Of a stretch of 64,000 bases of DNA, positions 37,751-50,187 are shown in pieces. The DNA lies in NCBI RefSeq assembly GCF_001012815.1, contig NZ_JYJP01000001.1, forward strand, positions 62,001-126,000, written 5' to 3'. The position numbers and the translations under genes were made by a program. The notes under the pieces are model-generated. The model searched no databases. It saw only the letters and a list, made by a program, of their open reading frames with translations, and was not told where the DNA came from. This DNA comes from Vibrio mexicanus. Its GTDB lineage: Bacteria; Pseudomonadota; Gammaproteobacteria; Enterobacterales; Vibrionaceae. Numbering within the stretch: the first letter of the stretch is position 1; each line of letters starts with the position of its first letter.

Positions 37751-40700
37751 TTATTCTACCCAATACTCTTGACCAATCATCTCGGTGTACCGTACCTCTT
37801 CCTCCGGGACTCCCTGACGCTCAGTCCATTCATAAAAGGCAAGTAAGCTGATTTGGTCGCCCTGTGTGGTCACCAAAGCAAAATGCTCAGTATCATCACC
37901 ATTGACTATCGACAGTACCCCATCGTAATTTAACTGCCATTGAATAGGGGCATCAAAATCAGGTTCTTCTATTTCCCTTTCTTGATAAAGGCCACTACCG
38001 TCACTGTTTAAGATGTAACGATACAGGCCATCTGCGCCGTAGTTGACGATAGTTTGATTTTGCAACATATCCAGCGAAAAGGCTTGATAACTGCAACTTC
38101 GTGCGGCACGAACAAAATCAGCGTAAGTCACAACACTGGATTCTACTTCTCCACTATTTTGAGACTCACACAGCATATAGATGGGCATCGGTTGATTGAC
38201 ACCACTACGCAGCCAACTTTCAAACGTACCATCCTTCTTGGTCACCTCTCGTTGAACCAATCCCTTGGCATCAAACCAGTCATACTGCTGCTGGCGATCC
38301 GTTTCAAGCCAGCTTACATTTTCAAAAAGCTGTCCTTGACTACTTCTAAAGGAGTGGCAAACTTCTATCTGCTCAGTGGCGCCATTAACGGGTAGAGAAA
38401 GCACTTCTTTGCCTAGATAAACCTCACTGGATATGTATTCGGCATTATCCCAACTTCCGTACTGAGTATCGGGCGACACTGCTCTTGTATAGCGTGTATC
38501 CACCTCAGGTAAGCGATAACTACCTTCAAGCGTATCCATAAATCGTCGTTCAAGAACACTTCCCCACTTAACTTCACTGCTGCCACTTTCCCTCGCCTCC
38601 ATGCCTTGGAAGATGTCTTGATCATCGGTGTAATACAGCTCTAAAAATTTAGCAATCGATGAACCATTTCTATACAGCTCACCGAATAAGCCACTTTCTA
38701 CAAGTAACGATTTATCTTGCCATGAGACATCGGTATTCATTTCCAGATCCCAATAATAAATCCCAGTGATAAAATCACTGTCATTCACCCTTGTAATATC
38801 ATACGTCAGCGTTTCAGCTGGCGTTTGGTCACTAAGTGAAGCAAGACACTGTTCCATCGTATTTGGTTGTTCATCAGGGACATGCCCGTATATTGGATCC
38901 AAGCCATAAAGGGTGTTATCCGAAACAAAGCCAGACAGCACCTTCACATAATCGGTGAAGCCTCCTGTTGGTGTCTGTTTTTGAGCGCTTGAGTATTCGA
39001 GATATTGCCGTTCGGAGCGATGGACTAACTTGTTGCTATCTACATAGTCGGTAAAGACTTCAGTAATGTAAACATCATCCAGATCTGGACTGGCAGCAGC
39101 TTTTTTCTCAAAGGCGAACTCGCCTGTGTATTGGGTAACGCATACCTCACGTTTGCCCCACAAAGTGTCGACAACGCTTTTTCCTTTGTATGTTACTTCA
39201 AAGGTATTGTTCGTTGGGTCGTCGATCGTTGGTGCCCATGGATTTACACGGTTTACTGCAAAGCTAAGCGGCGTATTAAGGGTGAGATCATTCCAAGTTT
39301 GATAGCTTGTATCAAATCCCCAATAACGATAATGGTGATCATTGAAACCGACAAACTGACCAGTTGCCGAATGTTCATACGCAAATTCAACGTTCGGGTT
39401 CCACTCGTCGGCACTGCCTCCCGTATCAGTGACAACCTGAGTCACCTCAAACATCTGATCAGGCATCACACCGTATGGGAGTCCTAATTGTTCGCGAACG
39501 AACAGCTCATGCTGACGATAGTTTAGTCGTTGCGACTGCCCTACATTGAGTTTTGAAACCTGATAGATCTTGCCATCGGTTCGCTGCATTAGGCCCTGTC
39601 CATCTGGCCAATCAGGCAAACTTGCCAAACATGCGTTGTAGCTAACGGGGACAATAAGCGCAACTAAACTGTCGTTATCCAACAGATCATCTACCCGTCA
39701 TTGTCGTCATCAGAGTCAGCATTGTTACCAATACCATCAGAATCCGTGTCCAGCCACTCTGTTGGATCGGTAACAAACGCATCGTCGTCGTCAGGATAAC
39801 TGTCATTGTCAAAATCATTTGGATAGCTATCTCCGTTATCGCCAATCCCATCACCGTCGGTATCTTCCCACTCCGTTGGGTCGTCATCGAAAACGTCGAC
39901 ATCATCGGGATAACTGTCGTTATCACGATCATAGGGTAGGGATCATCGATTGAGTCGATTCCATCTTGATCATGATCCCCTGCTCTACTGGCATCCGTTG
40001 GGTAGGTATCGTTGTCATCCGCGTAGCCATCATTATCGTCATCCAGATCGGCATTATTGCCAAGGTTGTCATCGTCCGTATTGATAAACTCATTCGGATC
40101 ATCGGGGAATACATCCAATTCATCTGGCACACCATCGAGATCTCTATCTTGAGTAGGGCGCTCACCACTAACAGGTGGTGGTGTGGTTGCCAACTGATCT
40201 ATAGGAGTATTTTTAATCGTTTCACGTATGACATTTGATATGACGGCAAGATTTTTCTCTAGGTCACTTTCGCCCTCTTGTGCCGCCTGCATTGACTGTT
40301 GAAGAGATTCAGGCGAATCAGGTAACACAGAAGACTCCACCACGCTTCGAGCAATAAAAGCCACTTCGACCAGATTGGTCGCAACAAAATCACCGAGCAC
40401 TTGCTCAGGTTCTATGCCCAGTATTCCTGCTGCCTGGGTTACCGCTTCTAACTTGATTTGCACAAGCTGGTCTGGGTCACTGACACCTTGAGCATTTTCT
40501 TGGATGTAGAGTTGCACCATAGTGCTGAGCGGAGTGATTGCTTTCTCACCTGGAGGTGCTGTAAGCATCAAGTTTTTACTGATAGGTTGCTGTGGTGAAT
40601 CTTCATCCACTGTTTGTCCCGCAATCGCTTCCACGACAATAGGGTATGACTCTGGCTCAACAATACCCGTGACATCGATAGTGGCAATACCGCCTTTGCC

Positions 40701-40937
40701 TGACATCACGAACGGCTCTAGCTGCTCATCGTGTAAGCAATCCTCGTTGATGTCTAACCAAACTTTTGCGTTGCGAAGATAGCCGTCTATGGCTCTGACT
40801 TCGTAGGTTTCAATCGTTGGCGTTGCCGCAGGACTCGAAGATCCGCTGCCGCTTGACGATGAATCATCACTGCCACATCCTGCTGATGCGATGACACCGC
40901 ATAACGCCATTGCAAGAGTTATCCGATTAATATCCAT
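37751..40937 (-). CDS. Large lipoprotein with thrombospondin type-3-like Asp repeats (two frame breaks)
   Basis: 1062 residues after repair. Signal and lipobox VIASAGC (Cys 21), then a Ser/Gly linker and a domain (about 45-250) that starts YEVRAIDGYLRNAKVWLDINEDC. Residues about 265-420 hold TSP3-like calcium-binding repeats (DRDLDGVPDELDVFPDDP, DTDGDGIGDNGDSYPNDFDND). A large C-terminal domain of ~640 residues follows, rich in Trp/Tyr and strand-like. Break one near 39936: one C restores DDPYPYDRDNDSYPDD. Break two near 39691: one base restores DDDNDGVDDLLDNDSLVALIV. It is probably a surface protein that binds Ca2+. A LuxR-type gene lies 120 bp upstream on the same strand. Confidence 0.75.
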
Positions 40938-41004
40938 GCTCTACCCCTATCCTTATTGGTTTTAATTACCAGAAGAATAAGAACAGACCAGCAGCCCATC
41001 ATCA

Positions 41005-41014
41005 CCCATATGGG
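41005..41014. promoter_or_regulatory. Palindrome CCCATATGGG upstream of large lipoprotein gene
   Basis: A perfect ten-base palindrome inside CACCCATATGGGGG, 68 bp before the lipoprotein start and just below the LuxR-type gene. A regulator site is plausible; not shown. Confidence 0.3.
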
Positions 41015-41057
41015 GGAAAGAAAAACGTAAACAGACGCGCTATTGATGTAAGTCAAT

Positions 41058-41822
41058 TTAACCAGGTAGAGGAAAGCGATGAGAATAATAGCGGGCTATA
41101 AGTTCATTTTGATGCTTACAGCCAGTCTTGTGCAAAACTTGCTTAACCTGACTGCGCACCGTTTCTTTAGACACTCCCCGAGAGGACGCAATTTGGCTAC
41201 CGTCCAAGCCGCTGGTGAGCAGATCCAGTACAGCACACTCTGAGGGTGTGAGTAAATTCAATGATTGCTCCCAAGCCAATCCTTCTAATGACAACTTCTT
41301 CCATTGCTCAGCGACTTCTCGATTAGAAACCCAAGCATTCCCCCAGCTCACAAGAAACAACCAAAGCTGAACCAATTTCTCATGTTGTTTGGACGACAGC
41401 TTTCGGTAACTGTGCGTACTAAGCATTACGTGGTAACGGGACAAGAGTGGATGTAAGCCACTGTATGAATGATAAAGTTGCATGGTAGGTACCAAAACAT
41501 CTAAAAAGATCTCATCACGAATTTGTTTGACCGGCAGCATATCTTGCATATAGACAAATTGTCCGATCATATGGTTCTGAAGGTAATGGTTAAGGAACAC
41601 ATCATGAGGTTGGTTGTGTGCGTATACACTTAGTTGATGCGCTGTAAATCCAATGGAAAAGTTCACCAGTGGCTGCTGACAAGGGTCGAGGATCATGACC
41701 ACTGCGTGCTCCATACCTAAGGTACAAAGCTCGCGCTCCAAAAACTGCTGCACATCTAATGGAGAATGGTAACTGGGTATCGGTAAAAAGCCTGTTTTCG
41801 ACCTCTTACTCAAGGCTTTCAT
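41058..41822 (-). CDS. LuxR/GerE-type transcriptional regulator
   Basis: 254 residues. The C-terminal helix-turn-helix (about 192-245) is clear: LTPSECAVLDLLTSGLDGSQIASSRGVSKETVRSQVKQVLHKTGCKHQNEL, with the typical Glu, Ile and Val positions. The N-terminal ~190 residues are not a receiver domain (no Asp-Asp/Asp/Lys set) and do not look like an autoinducer-binding domain; the fold is unknown. It stands 120 bp upstream of the large lipoprotein gene on the same strand and is a probable regulator of it. Confidence 0.8.
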   Translation of the reverse strand: MKALSKRSKTGFLPIPSYHSPLDVQQFLERELCTLGMEHAVVMILDPCQQPLVNFSIGFTAHQLSVYAHNQPHDVFLNHYLQNHMIGQFVYMQDMLPVKQIRDEIFLDVLVPTMQLYHSYSGLHPLLSRYHVMLSTHSYRKLSSKQHEKLVQLWLFLVSWGNAWVSNREVAEQWKKLSLEGLAWEQSLNLLTPSECAVLDLLTSGLDGSQIASSRGVSKETVRSQVKQVLHKTGCKHQNELIARYYSHRFPLPG

Positions 41823-41959
41823 AACGCCTCCTTTCGTTCTCTAACGAGTATAATTCACCGACTTCATCCGCATTAGTGCTTTGCTCAAAGTTCGTTCAAC
41901 AATGAGTGATATTAAACTTATTACCATTGAATACTCGACCTAACTCACATTCAGCACTT

Positions 41960-41992
41960 AAATTAAAAGCCAGCAAACGTTGCTCGCTGGCT
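41960..41992 (-). terminator. Terminator of OFA-type transporter gene
   Basis: On the minus strand AGCCAGC pairs with GCTGGCT across an eleven-base loop, then TTTTAATTT. Immediately downstream of the transporter stop at 42009. Confidence 0.75.
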
Positions 41993-42008
41993 TGAGAGTA
42001 AAATTAAA

Positions 42009-43276
42009 CTAGGCCGTTTCTAAGCGAGCTTCATTGGCTGCCTTTGCTCGGCTAATGTACGACTTCATCAGCATAGAAGTAATCAACGCCACTACGAATG
42101 CTCCGGCAAAGATGTAGAGCGTCATTTCATAACTGCCTGTCGTTGTGTGAACGTAAGCGGCAATTTGAGGGCCGACTAGTCCAGCAGCCGCCCACGCAGT
42201 CAGCACGTAACCGTGAATCGCTCCCAACTGTTTAGTGCCAAATAGATCGCCGATAAAGGCAGGCAATGTTGCGAAACCACCGCCATAGCACGTCAAAATG
42301 ACATACAAAACCACTTGGAACATGATGACGCTGGTGAGATTTGGCAATACAAAGAAAGCCACAATCTGGATTACGAAGAACGCCATGTAAGTACTGCCTC
42401 GACCAATCACATCAGAAAATGAAGCCCAGGCGATGCGTCCAAGCCCATTAAATAGCGACATCAAACCCACTACCGCAGCAGCTTGGGTGGCAGAAAGGCC
42501 AATGCTCTCTTGCGCCAGCGGAGAAGCTGAGTAAATCACGGCAATCCCACATGAGATATTAATGAACATCATTACCCACAACCCCCAAAACGGCGCTGTT
42601 TTTACCGCTTCGTTTGCTGTCTGCTGAGTTAAATCCGCCACCACTTTTTTCTCACCTGCCTCGACGGCTGCCTTCATTGATTCAGGCATCCAACCTTCTG
42701 GCGGGCGCTCCAAATACGATGCCGACGCAAGCATGATCACAAGGTAGATCACCCCCATAATGAACCAGGTATACGCAATCCCATTACCGGCGACCGTAAA
42801 GGTTTCAATGATGAAATTGAATACAGGACCACCTATCATGCACCAAAGCCAAAGCCCATAATAGCAAGGCCTGTCGCAAGGCCGCGACGATCGGGAAACC
42901 ACTTCACCAATGTCGAGACGGGTGTGATGTAACCAATACCAAGGCCGATACCACCGAGTACACCGTAGCCAAGCCAGATCACATATAAGTTCTGAATTAA
43001 CGCTCCAAAGCCTGCAATAAGCAGCCCGCCACCAAAAAACAGTGCAGCCAGTGTTCCTGCGCGGCGCGGACCACGACTTTCCACAAAGTGCCCCATAATG
43101 GCAGCTGAAAGGCCTAGGAAAAAGATAGCAAAACTGAACGTCCAGGCGATTTCATTGTTACTTGCGGAAGTGATGAGCTCTCCCAATGGTTTTTTAAACA
43201 CACTAAATGCGTACACCGATCCTATCGATGCATGCACCCCTACTGCTGAGGCTGCGATCAGCCATCTGTTTTTCAT
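42009..43276 (-). CDS. OFA-type MFS transporter (oxalate/formate or pyruvate class; frame broken near 42841)
   Basis: 422 residues after repair; twelve helices. MFS motifs: [17 protein letters not shown] (about 15-31), [13 protein letters not shown] in loop 2-3, [21 protein letters not shown]. The frame stops at 42836 in FGFGA; adding one base gives [14 protein letters not shown] and the second half ([23 protein letters not shown]). The family includes OxlT, and E. coli YhjX (BtsT-related, pyruvate-controlled). ATG 43276 follows GGAGGACAACTT, a strong site. An exact FNR box and a palindrome lie upstream, which suggests anaerobic control. The substrate is not known. Confidence 0.8.
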
Positions 43277-43398
43277 AAGTTGTCCTCCTTGAACATTAAA
43301 AAAATCCGTGTAATCAATCATGTAAAAGCAAAAGCTCACATCTCATATAACTAGCGTTTGAGCGACTGTGAACTCATAACAATTTGTTACATAAAGTG

Positions 43399-43412
43399 TT
43401 ACATCGATGTAA
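43399..43412. promoter_or_regulatory. Perfect palindrome TTACATCGATGTAA upstream of OFA transporter
   Basis: A 14-bp perfect palindrome, preceded by another GTTACAT at 43386 and followed ten bases later by an FNR box. It may bind a transcription factor for the transporter gene. The gap 43277-43625 holds only these sites and the malM terminator. Confidence 0.45.
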
Positions 43413-43422
43413 ATGGTCAAGA

Positions 43423-43436
43423 TTGATACAAATCAA
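43423..43436. promoter_or_regulatory. Exact FNR-type box (TTGAT-ACAA-ATCAA)
   Basis: All ten fixed positions of the FNR consensus TTGAT-N4-ATCAA are present, 147 bp before the start of the OFA transporter on the minus strand. Anaerobic induction is the natural reading. Confidence 0.65.
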
Positions 43437-43564
43437 CAGGGGGCAAAAAGAAGTGCAAATGGACGATTTATTTGTCAATAAAGGGGAGTGGTTCGCAAAT
43501 CTAAATGGAAAGCTTAATTTGAGGAAATGAACAGCGATTACTATGTTAAATGTCAATAAATAGC

Positions 43565-43603
43565 TAAAAACAACACGGCCAGCGAATATATCTCGCTGGC
43601 CGT
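43565..43603 (-). terminator. Terminator after malM
   Basis: On the minus strand ACGGCCAGCGA pairs with TCGCTGGCCGT across a seven-base loop, then GTTGTTTTTAG. It ends the lamB-malM unit. Confidence 0.8.
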
Positions 43604-43625
43604 CAATTTTCTGTTTTGGAGCGCT

Positions 43626-44549
43626 CTAGTTAGACTTATTGTTTAATTGCTTCAACAAACGTAGCTTGCGCACCTTCAACCCCAATGCTTTTGCTTCTTC
43701 TAGCATCGACAAGGCTTTATCAATCAAACCTGCTTCAACCGCGCCTTTAATGCTGTCTCGGTAGTATTGCTGCTGAGATTCCGTCAATTGACTTTGTGGT
43801 TTGGCTGCTTCTTGACCCATGACAATCATTGGTGTACTTACCGCAGCTGCGGCAGTAGCAACCGACTCAGCTTGATCTTGCTTAGATTTTTGGTGCGCGG
43901 CATCACTGCTATCGATTGCAATTGCCTCTTCTACAACAATAGCCTCATCCACCTTTGCGATAATGCTCAGCTGACCATATGGCGCATGTGGAATGACTGG
44001 GTTTGGAACATCTGGTGGGTAGTTACCTCGAGCAATCGCATCAAGCTTCACTGGGTGTAAAACCTCGGATTCCCCTTTGATCAATTCTGGCGTGGTGTAA
44101 ATGACAAGTTTAATTGGATCTAACCCGCTTGGCTGGATCTTTGCGGTCGCAGAAAGACGATCACCAAGGAAACCATAAGCGTGCTTGTATTCAAAATCTT
44201 CGGTCGTAAATGTTTTCACAAGTTGATTGCTGCTATTTAAAAGAACTGCATTCGGATAGAAAACAGTGCGCGTGAAATGGCTTAGGATTTCCAGTTCTAG
44301 CTCTTTACCTTTCACATCAATCTCGAATGAGGCGACAGCAGATTGACCTGAATCGAGCACATATCGCTGATTTGTTTCATCAATCGCAAAGTTAACTTGC
44401 TTAGATGGAACCACCGTTTGCCAGTTTAGTTGATCAAAGCTATCTACGACTGTTTGATTACTGTCTGCTTCAAACACAACTGTTTCAGTTGTTGTACAGC
44501 CCATTAACAATGCACTCGCAAGTACACCCATTATCCATTGTTTCTTCAT
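43626..44549 (-). CDS. malM: Maltose-operon periplasmic protein MalM
   Basis: 307 residues. Lipobox ALLMGC (Cys 18) marks it as a lipoprotein. The first half shows the MalM beta domain (WQTVVPSKQVNFAIDETNQRYVL; FLGDRLSATAKI), then a Pro-rich linker ending PDVPNPVIPHAPYGQL and an Ala/Ser-rich C-terminal region. MalM follows lamB in E. coli also. Its molecular job is unclear; a structural or assembly role for maltodextrin uptake is proposed. 77 bp separate it from lamB, with a hairpin in that gap that may reduce its level. Confidence 0.8.
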   Translation of the reverse strand: MKKQWIMGVLASALLMGCTTTETVVFEADSNQTVVDSFDQLNWQTVVPSKQVNFAIDETNQRYVLDSGQSAVASFEIDVKGKELELEILSHFTRTVFYPNAVLLNSSNQLVKTFTTEDFEYKHAYGFLGDRLSATAKIQPSGLDPIKLVIYTTPELIKGESEVLHPVKLDAIARGNYPPDVPNPVIPHAPYGQLSIIAKVDEAIVVEEAIAIDSSDAAHQKSKQDQAESVATAAAAVSTPMIVMGQEAAKPQSQLTESQQQYYRDSIKGAVEAGLIDKALSMLEEAKALGLKVRKLRLLKQLNNKSN

Positions 44550-44571
44550 ACTATCACCATTTCAAACCACG

Positions 44572-44595
44572 AAAGCCGACAACGAGGTCGGCTTT
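44572..44595 (-). terminator. Hairpin between lamB and malM
   Basis: AAAGCCGAC pairs with GTCGGCTTT around a six-base loop, without a longer T-run. Position fits an attenuator or mRNA 3'-end protection between lamB and malM. Confidence 0.5.
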
Positions 44596-44626
44596 ATTAT
44601 GGACTATTTAGGACTGTGGTTTAAGC

Positions 44627-45826
44627 TTACCACCAAGCTTCCATTTGGATACCAACACTAAATTCAGTATCGTCTGTGTTATTAGCAAAGCTGTCTGCTT
44701 CGTGGTCCATGAAGTACGAGCCGTACACACGGATTTCAGGGCGAGCCCAGAAACCAGAACCTGCAGACCAAGCTTGTGCGATTGTTAGCTTAGAACCTGA
44801 CGCATCTGTTGTAGTGCCAGATTGCTTAGTTTCATCCGCAAAGTAACCTGCTTCGAAATAAGTCTTCATGTTGTCGTCCCACTTGTACATTGGACGCACA
44901 ACTGCGTTGTATGCTGTGATGTCACCAACATCTGTATCGGACGCTTGAGAGTACATCACTGTGTGACCAATTTCCCAGTTTTCACCAGCGCCAATTACAC
45001 CCCAGTTGATGATACGGAAACCGTCTGCATCGTTGTTGCCATCACCAGAACGGTCGTACCAACCACCGCCACCATACGTAGCCATTTGCTTACCGTAAGA
45101 TGCCGTACCGTACTGAAGAACAGTTTGGTTGAAGCCGTTATCTAGACCTTGGCCAATAACTGCTGTTAGAAGCACACCGTCGTCAGCTGCAACTGTTTGA
45201 CCTTCTGCTTCAGAAGCGAAGTCGTAAGCTAGAGCAAGTTCTAGGTTAGCATTTTCCCACAAGTCGATACCTGCGTAGCGTGCATCGAATGTGTAACCTG
45301 ATACTGTCTCATCGCCTTGAGAACCATCATCATGCATAAGCGCTAGAGATAGCTTACCGCCGCCAACTGTTAGGTTTTCGATACCACCACCAGCACCACC
45401 AGATGTATCTAGGAAGTAGAAGTCAGTAATGTGGATGTCTTTACGTTGGTAGTAACGTTGACCGGCCCAAAGTACTGCTTCTTTATCACTGAATAGGCCT
45501 TGCGCTTGAACGTTCATTACACGTAAAGCGTTTGCGTTGCCTTCCCAATTATTGTTACCCGCTTGGCCGTATGCAACAAGAGACTCTAGCTTGAATGTTA
45601 CGTCATTTTGGTTGTATAGCTCAGCGTTAAGACCTAGCTCTGCGTATAGATCGTCTTCGTTACCTAGACGACCTACTTTATTCTTCTCATAAGTTACATG
45701 AGAACCTTCGCCACTTAGACCAACGCCACCACGAGCGTAACCGTGGAAATCGACTGCGGCAGCAAACGCAGAACCTGCTGTTAATGTCGCTGCCACTGCT
45801 GCAGCAATAACACTTACTTTTTTCAT
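44627..45826 (-). CDS. lamB: Maltoporin LamB
   Basis: 399 residues. Signal peptide MKKVSVIAAAVAATLTAGSAFA, mature start AAVDFHGYARGGVGLSGEG (E. coli LamB begins VDFHGYARSG). The body is an 18-strand porin-like beta barrel with alternating residues (WAGQRYYQRKDIHITDFYFLDTSGGAGG is a LamB hallmark), ending with VGIQMEAWW with an aromatic last residue. Outer-membrane trimer for maltodextrin diffusion. ATG 45826 has GGAGTTAATA upstream; a longer start is unlikely. It is followed by malM and divergent from glgX; MalT-like boxes lie between. Confidence 0.95.
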   Translation of the reverse strand: MKKVSVIAAAVAATLTAGSAFAAAVDFHGYARGGVGLSGEGSHVTYEKNKVGRLGNEDDLYAELGLNAELYNQNDVTFKLESLVAYGQAGNNNWEGNANALRVMNVQAQGLFSDKEAVLWAGQRYYQRKDIHITDFYFLDTSGGAGGGIENLTVGGGKLSLALMHDDGSQGDETVSGYTFDARYAGIDLWENANLELALAYDFASEAEGQTVAADDGVLLTAVIGQGLDNGFNQTVLQYGTASYGKQMATYGGGGWYDRSGDGNNDADGFRIINWGVIGAGENWEIGHTVMYSQASDTDVGDITAYNAVVRPMYKWDDNMKTYFEAGYFADETKQSGTTTDASGSKLTIAQAWSAGSGFWARPEIRVYGSYFMDHEADSFANNTDDTEFSVGIQMEAWW

Positions 45827-46254
45827 TATTAACTCCATTTAGGGTGTTTTATCTTTATTCTTAATCTCTGTTGTGCTCGGGCTATAAAGGCAGTAATAGT
45901 TCGAGAAAAAGCAGAGGTAAGGCGGTATGCACCGCAATTTGTTTCAACGGTTGCCAGAATACGAGATGAGTTAGGGGGTGACTTCCTCCACCCTAAAAGA
46001 AAATTAGGGGGAGTACTGAGGAGGAGAAAAAATGAAAAGTAGGGAGTATTCGGGGCACATCACACTTTTTGGGTGGAGAACTAGCTGAGCAGATCAGAAA
46101 GTGTCGAACAAAATGCTAACCCTCTCACTTAATTGTCATTTTCATGGTCTAAAATGTAATTTAATTACATTTAAAAATCGAACAGAGGGCGCTTGACCAA
46201 AGAAGCTCAACGTTCTTTACTATGACTTTACGAAAACGATAACTAAAAACGAAG
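45827..46254. promoter_or_regulatory. Divergent control region lamB-glgX with MalT-box-like motifs
   Basis: 428 bp without a gene. GGGTGGAGG-type motifs, close to the MalT box GGGGA(T/G)GAGG, occur on both strands: CTTCCTCCACCC (45982-45993), GGGGGAGTACTGAGG (46007-46021), GAGGAG (46021-46026) and GGGTGGAGAA (46071-46080). Close spacing and mixed orientation are typical of MalT-controlled promoters. No clear CRP site is visible. A MalT role is inference; malT itself is not in the window. Confidence 0.45.
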
Positions 46255-48215
<1,961 letters not shown>

Positions 48216-48226
48216 CCTTTTATAAA

Positions 48227-48265
48227 TTATGGATAAAGGCATGATGCCCATGCCTTTATCCATAA
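48227..48265. repeat. Long hairpin after glgX
   Basis: TTATGGATAAAGGCAT and ATGCCTTTATCCATAA make a 16-bp perfect stem around seven bases. No T-run follows. Possibly a terminator or an mRNA 3'-end stabiliser for glgX. Confidence 0.55.
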
Positions 48266-48400
48266 ATAGCGCCAACATTTCTCTTTAGATGCAACTTAAT
48301 GCATTGGAATAGATCGCAAAAAACTTTATTATAGGCAAAAAATAACTGCGGCTTTATTGACTAGCACGTAGAAAACAAATAAAGAAGTTGGCTCAACAAA

Positions 48401-50162
48401 ATGACACTCCCAAAACTCCTCATCCGACTGCTGAGGCCGATTATTATCGTCCTGGCTTTGATGATGGCTTACCTGGCTTATCAGAAGCTTGTTGCTTCTG
48501 AACAACGTGCGTATACCCAATCGCGCGAAAATACCGACATGGCGGCTCAATTAATCTCTTCTCAAGTAGAAGCGGCAGTGAGTAAGCTCTACCTATTGGA
48601 AGAGTTAGGCGACAATAAGAAACTCAATGACATCGCGACAAGCTTCATGCATAACATGCCTGCCTATGCAGACATCATCATCTACGACTATTCAACTCAA
48701 AGCTATGAGTCGGTTCGCAACTTGCCTCCGCCAGTTACGCCATTAAATACTCTGACTTGGAGCCCTTTGTACCAATACGCGGATATGATTTGGATCTCCT
48801 CTATATATCAACGACAGCTGGGCAATGGGTGTTTGCAGCTAAATATGTCACCGGCTCAAATCGCGATATCTGGATGGAGTTTGACCTTATTGGACTGACC
48901 CAGAACCTTAAAGGTTTGCGAACACTCAGCCAAGCTACGTTTTTGCGGTCGACCGAACCACTGGCCGGCTTGTTTTCCACCCAGACTCTCAAAGAATTGG
49001 TACTGAATCCATCAGTTATGCGGCAGGCATTAAGAGCTTGATTCAGGCTGGTGAAACCCGAGGCACGTATGAGTATTACTATCAAAATAAGTTTAAGATT
49101 GCCTCATACAGCACCAATAGTGCCTTTAACTGGGTATTCATATCGGGTACTGATCGCTCTGACATACTCAGTACCTCTCACCAATTCTCACTAACAGGAG
49201 TCATCCTAGCTTCTTTGGTGCTAATCACCATTGCCGTTAACTACTTACTGCATAACCTTAACCAAAATTTAGGAAAGCTCAACGGTATCCAAGATATAGC
49301 GGACTACAAGTCCCACCTGCGCCTGTTGTTCGATCGCTTTTGCTTTCATCAAGGTGTTCAATTCTGTTTGTATGATCAGCAAAGCGGGGATTTCAGCGTG
49401 GTTGATTACCATGGGAACCAGCAGAAAGTTCACAACAGTTGCACACTGCAGCAACAGTTCAAACGTGGTGAACTCATTTATACCAGCAAATACTATGCAG
49501 ATGAACTGGCAAGAAAGTTAAAAATTAGCGGGCGCCACTACACCATTCCACTGTTTAATGATTCTGGACTCATTGCGATTATTTATCTGCAGGCAAAGCT
49601 TCCTACTCGTCAGATGGTGCTCAAAATGATTCAAAACTATGGGGAGTTGTCTCTCACCAATCTATTGCTCAACAAAACCATGTTGAACAAAGATGTGATG
49701 ACCAATCTCGATAACAAACTGACCATTCGCGCCAAGCTAGACTCTCGCCTTGGTGAGCAAAACACCTTCTTTGCCTTAATGGATATTGACCACTTCAAGC
49801 GTATCAATGACAGACTTGGGCATCATTTTGGCGATGCCGTAATCAAGCACACCGCAAAACTTATGAAGAAGAGCTTTCCCATACCGAAAGCCATTAGCCT
49901 GGCTCGCTATGGTGGAGAAGAGTTCTGCATATTGTTCAATGCCAACGATGAAAATCATGCCTACGACATGTGTGAAATGCTAAGACACATGGTAGAGACA
50001 AGCTTGGTAGAGTTCGATGGAAAGCAAACGCAGTATCACGTCAGTATCGGAATTACCAACGTGATTGAAACCCAACACGCCACGATAGGACGGGCAGACA
50101 AAGCACTGCGTCAGGCGAAGAGTTTTGGCCGAAATCAGGTGATCTTGAATACCTTTTCCTAA
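48401..50162 (+). CDS. Membrane diguanylate cyclase with GAF-like linker (two frame breaks)
   Basis: 587 residues after repair. TM1 (about 9-29, LLRPIIIVLALMMAYLAY), a periplasmic sensory domain (30-265), TM2 (about 267-288), a GAF-like region (VQFCLYDQQSGDFSVVDYHGNQ ... YTIPLFNDSGLIAIIYLQ) and GGDEF with DIDHFKRINDRLGHHFGD and ARYGGEEF. No RxxD inhibitory site. Break one near 48821: one G gives QLGQWVFAAKYVTGSNRDIW. Break two near 49000: one G gives KELGTESISYAAGIKSL. The middle frame 48757-49041 is thus part of this gene, not a separate one. It converges with a PilZ gene. Confidence 0.75.
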
Positions 50163-50187
50163 TAGCTAAATCGGCTTAATTCAACTC

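Noticed and set aside
39929..40168. Met/Ile-rich frame in the lipoprotein gene
   Set aside because: It is an out-of-frame reading of Asp codons (GAT/GAC) in the repeat region.
48757..49041. Separate 94-residue gene inside the second membrane cyclase
   Set aside because: It is the middle piece of the cyclase between two one-base gaps and joins both sides without loss when repaired.
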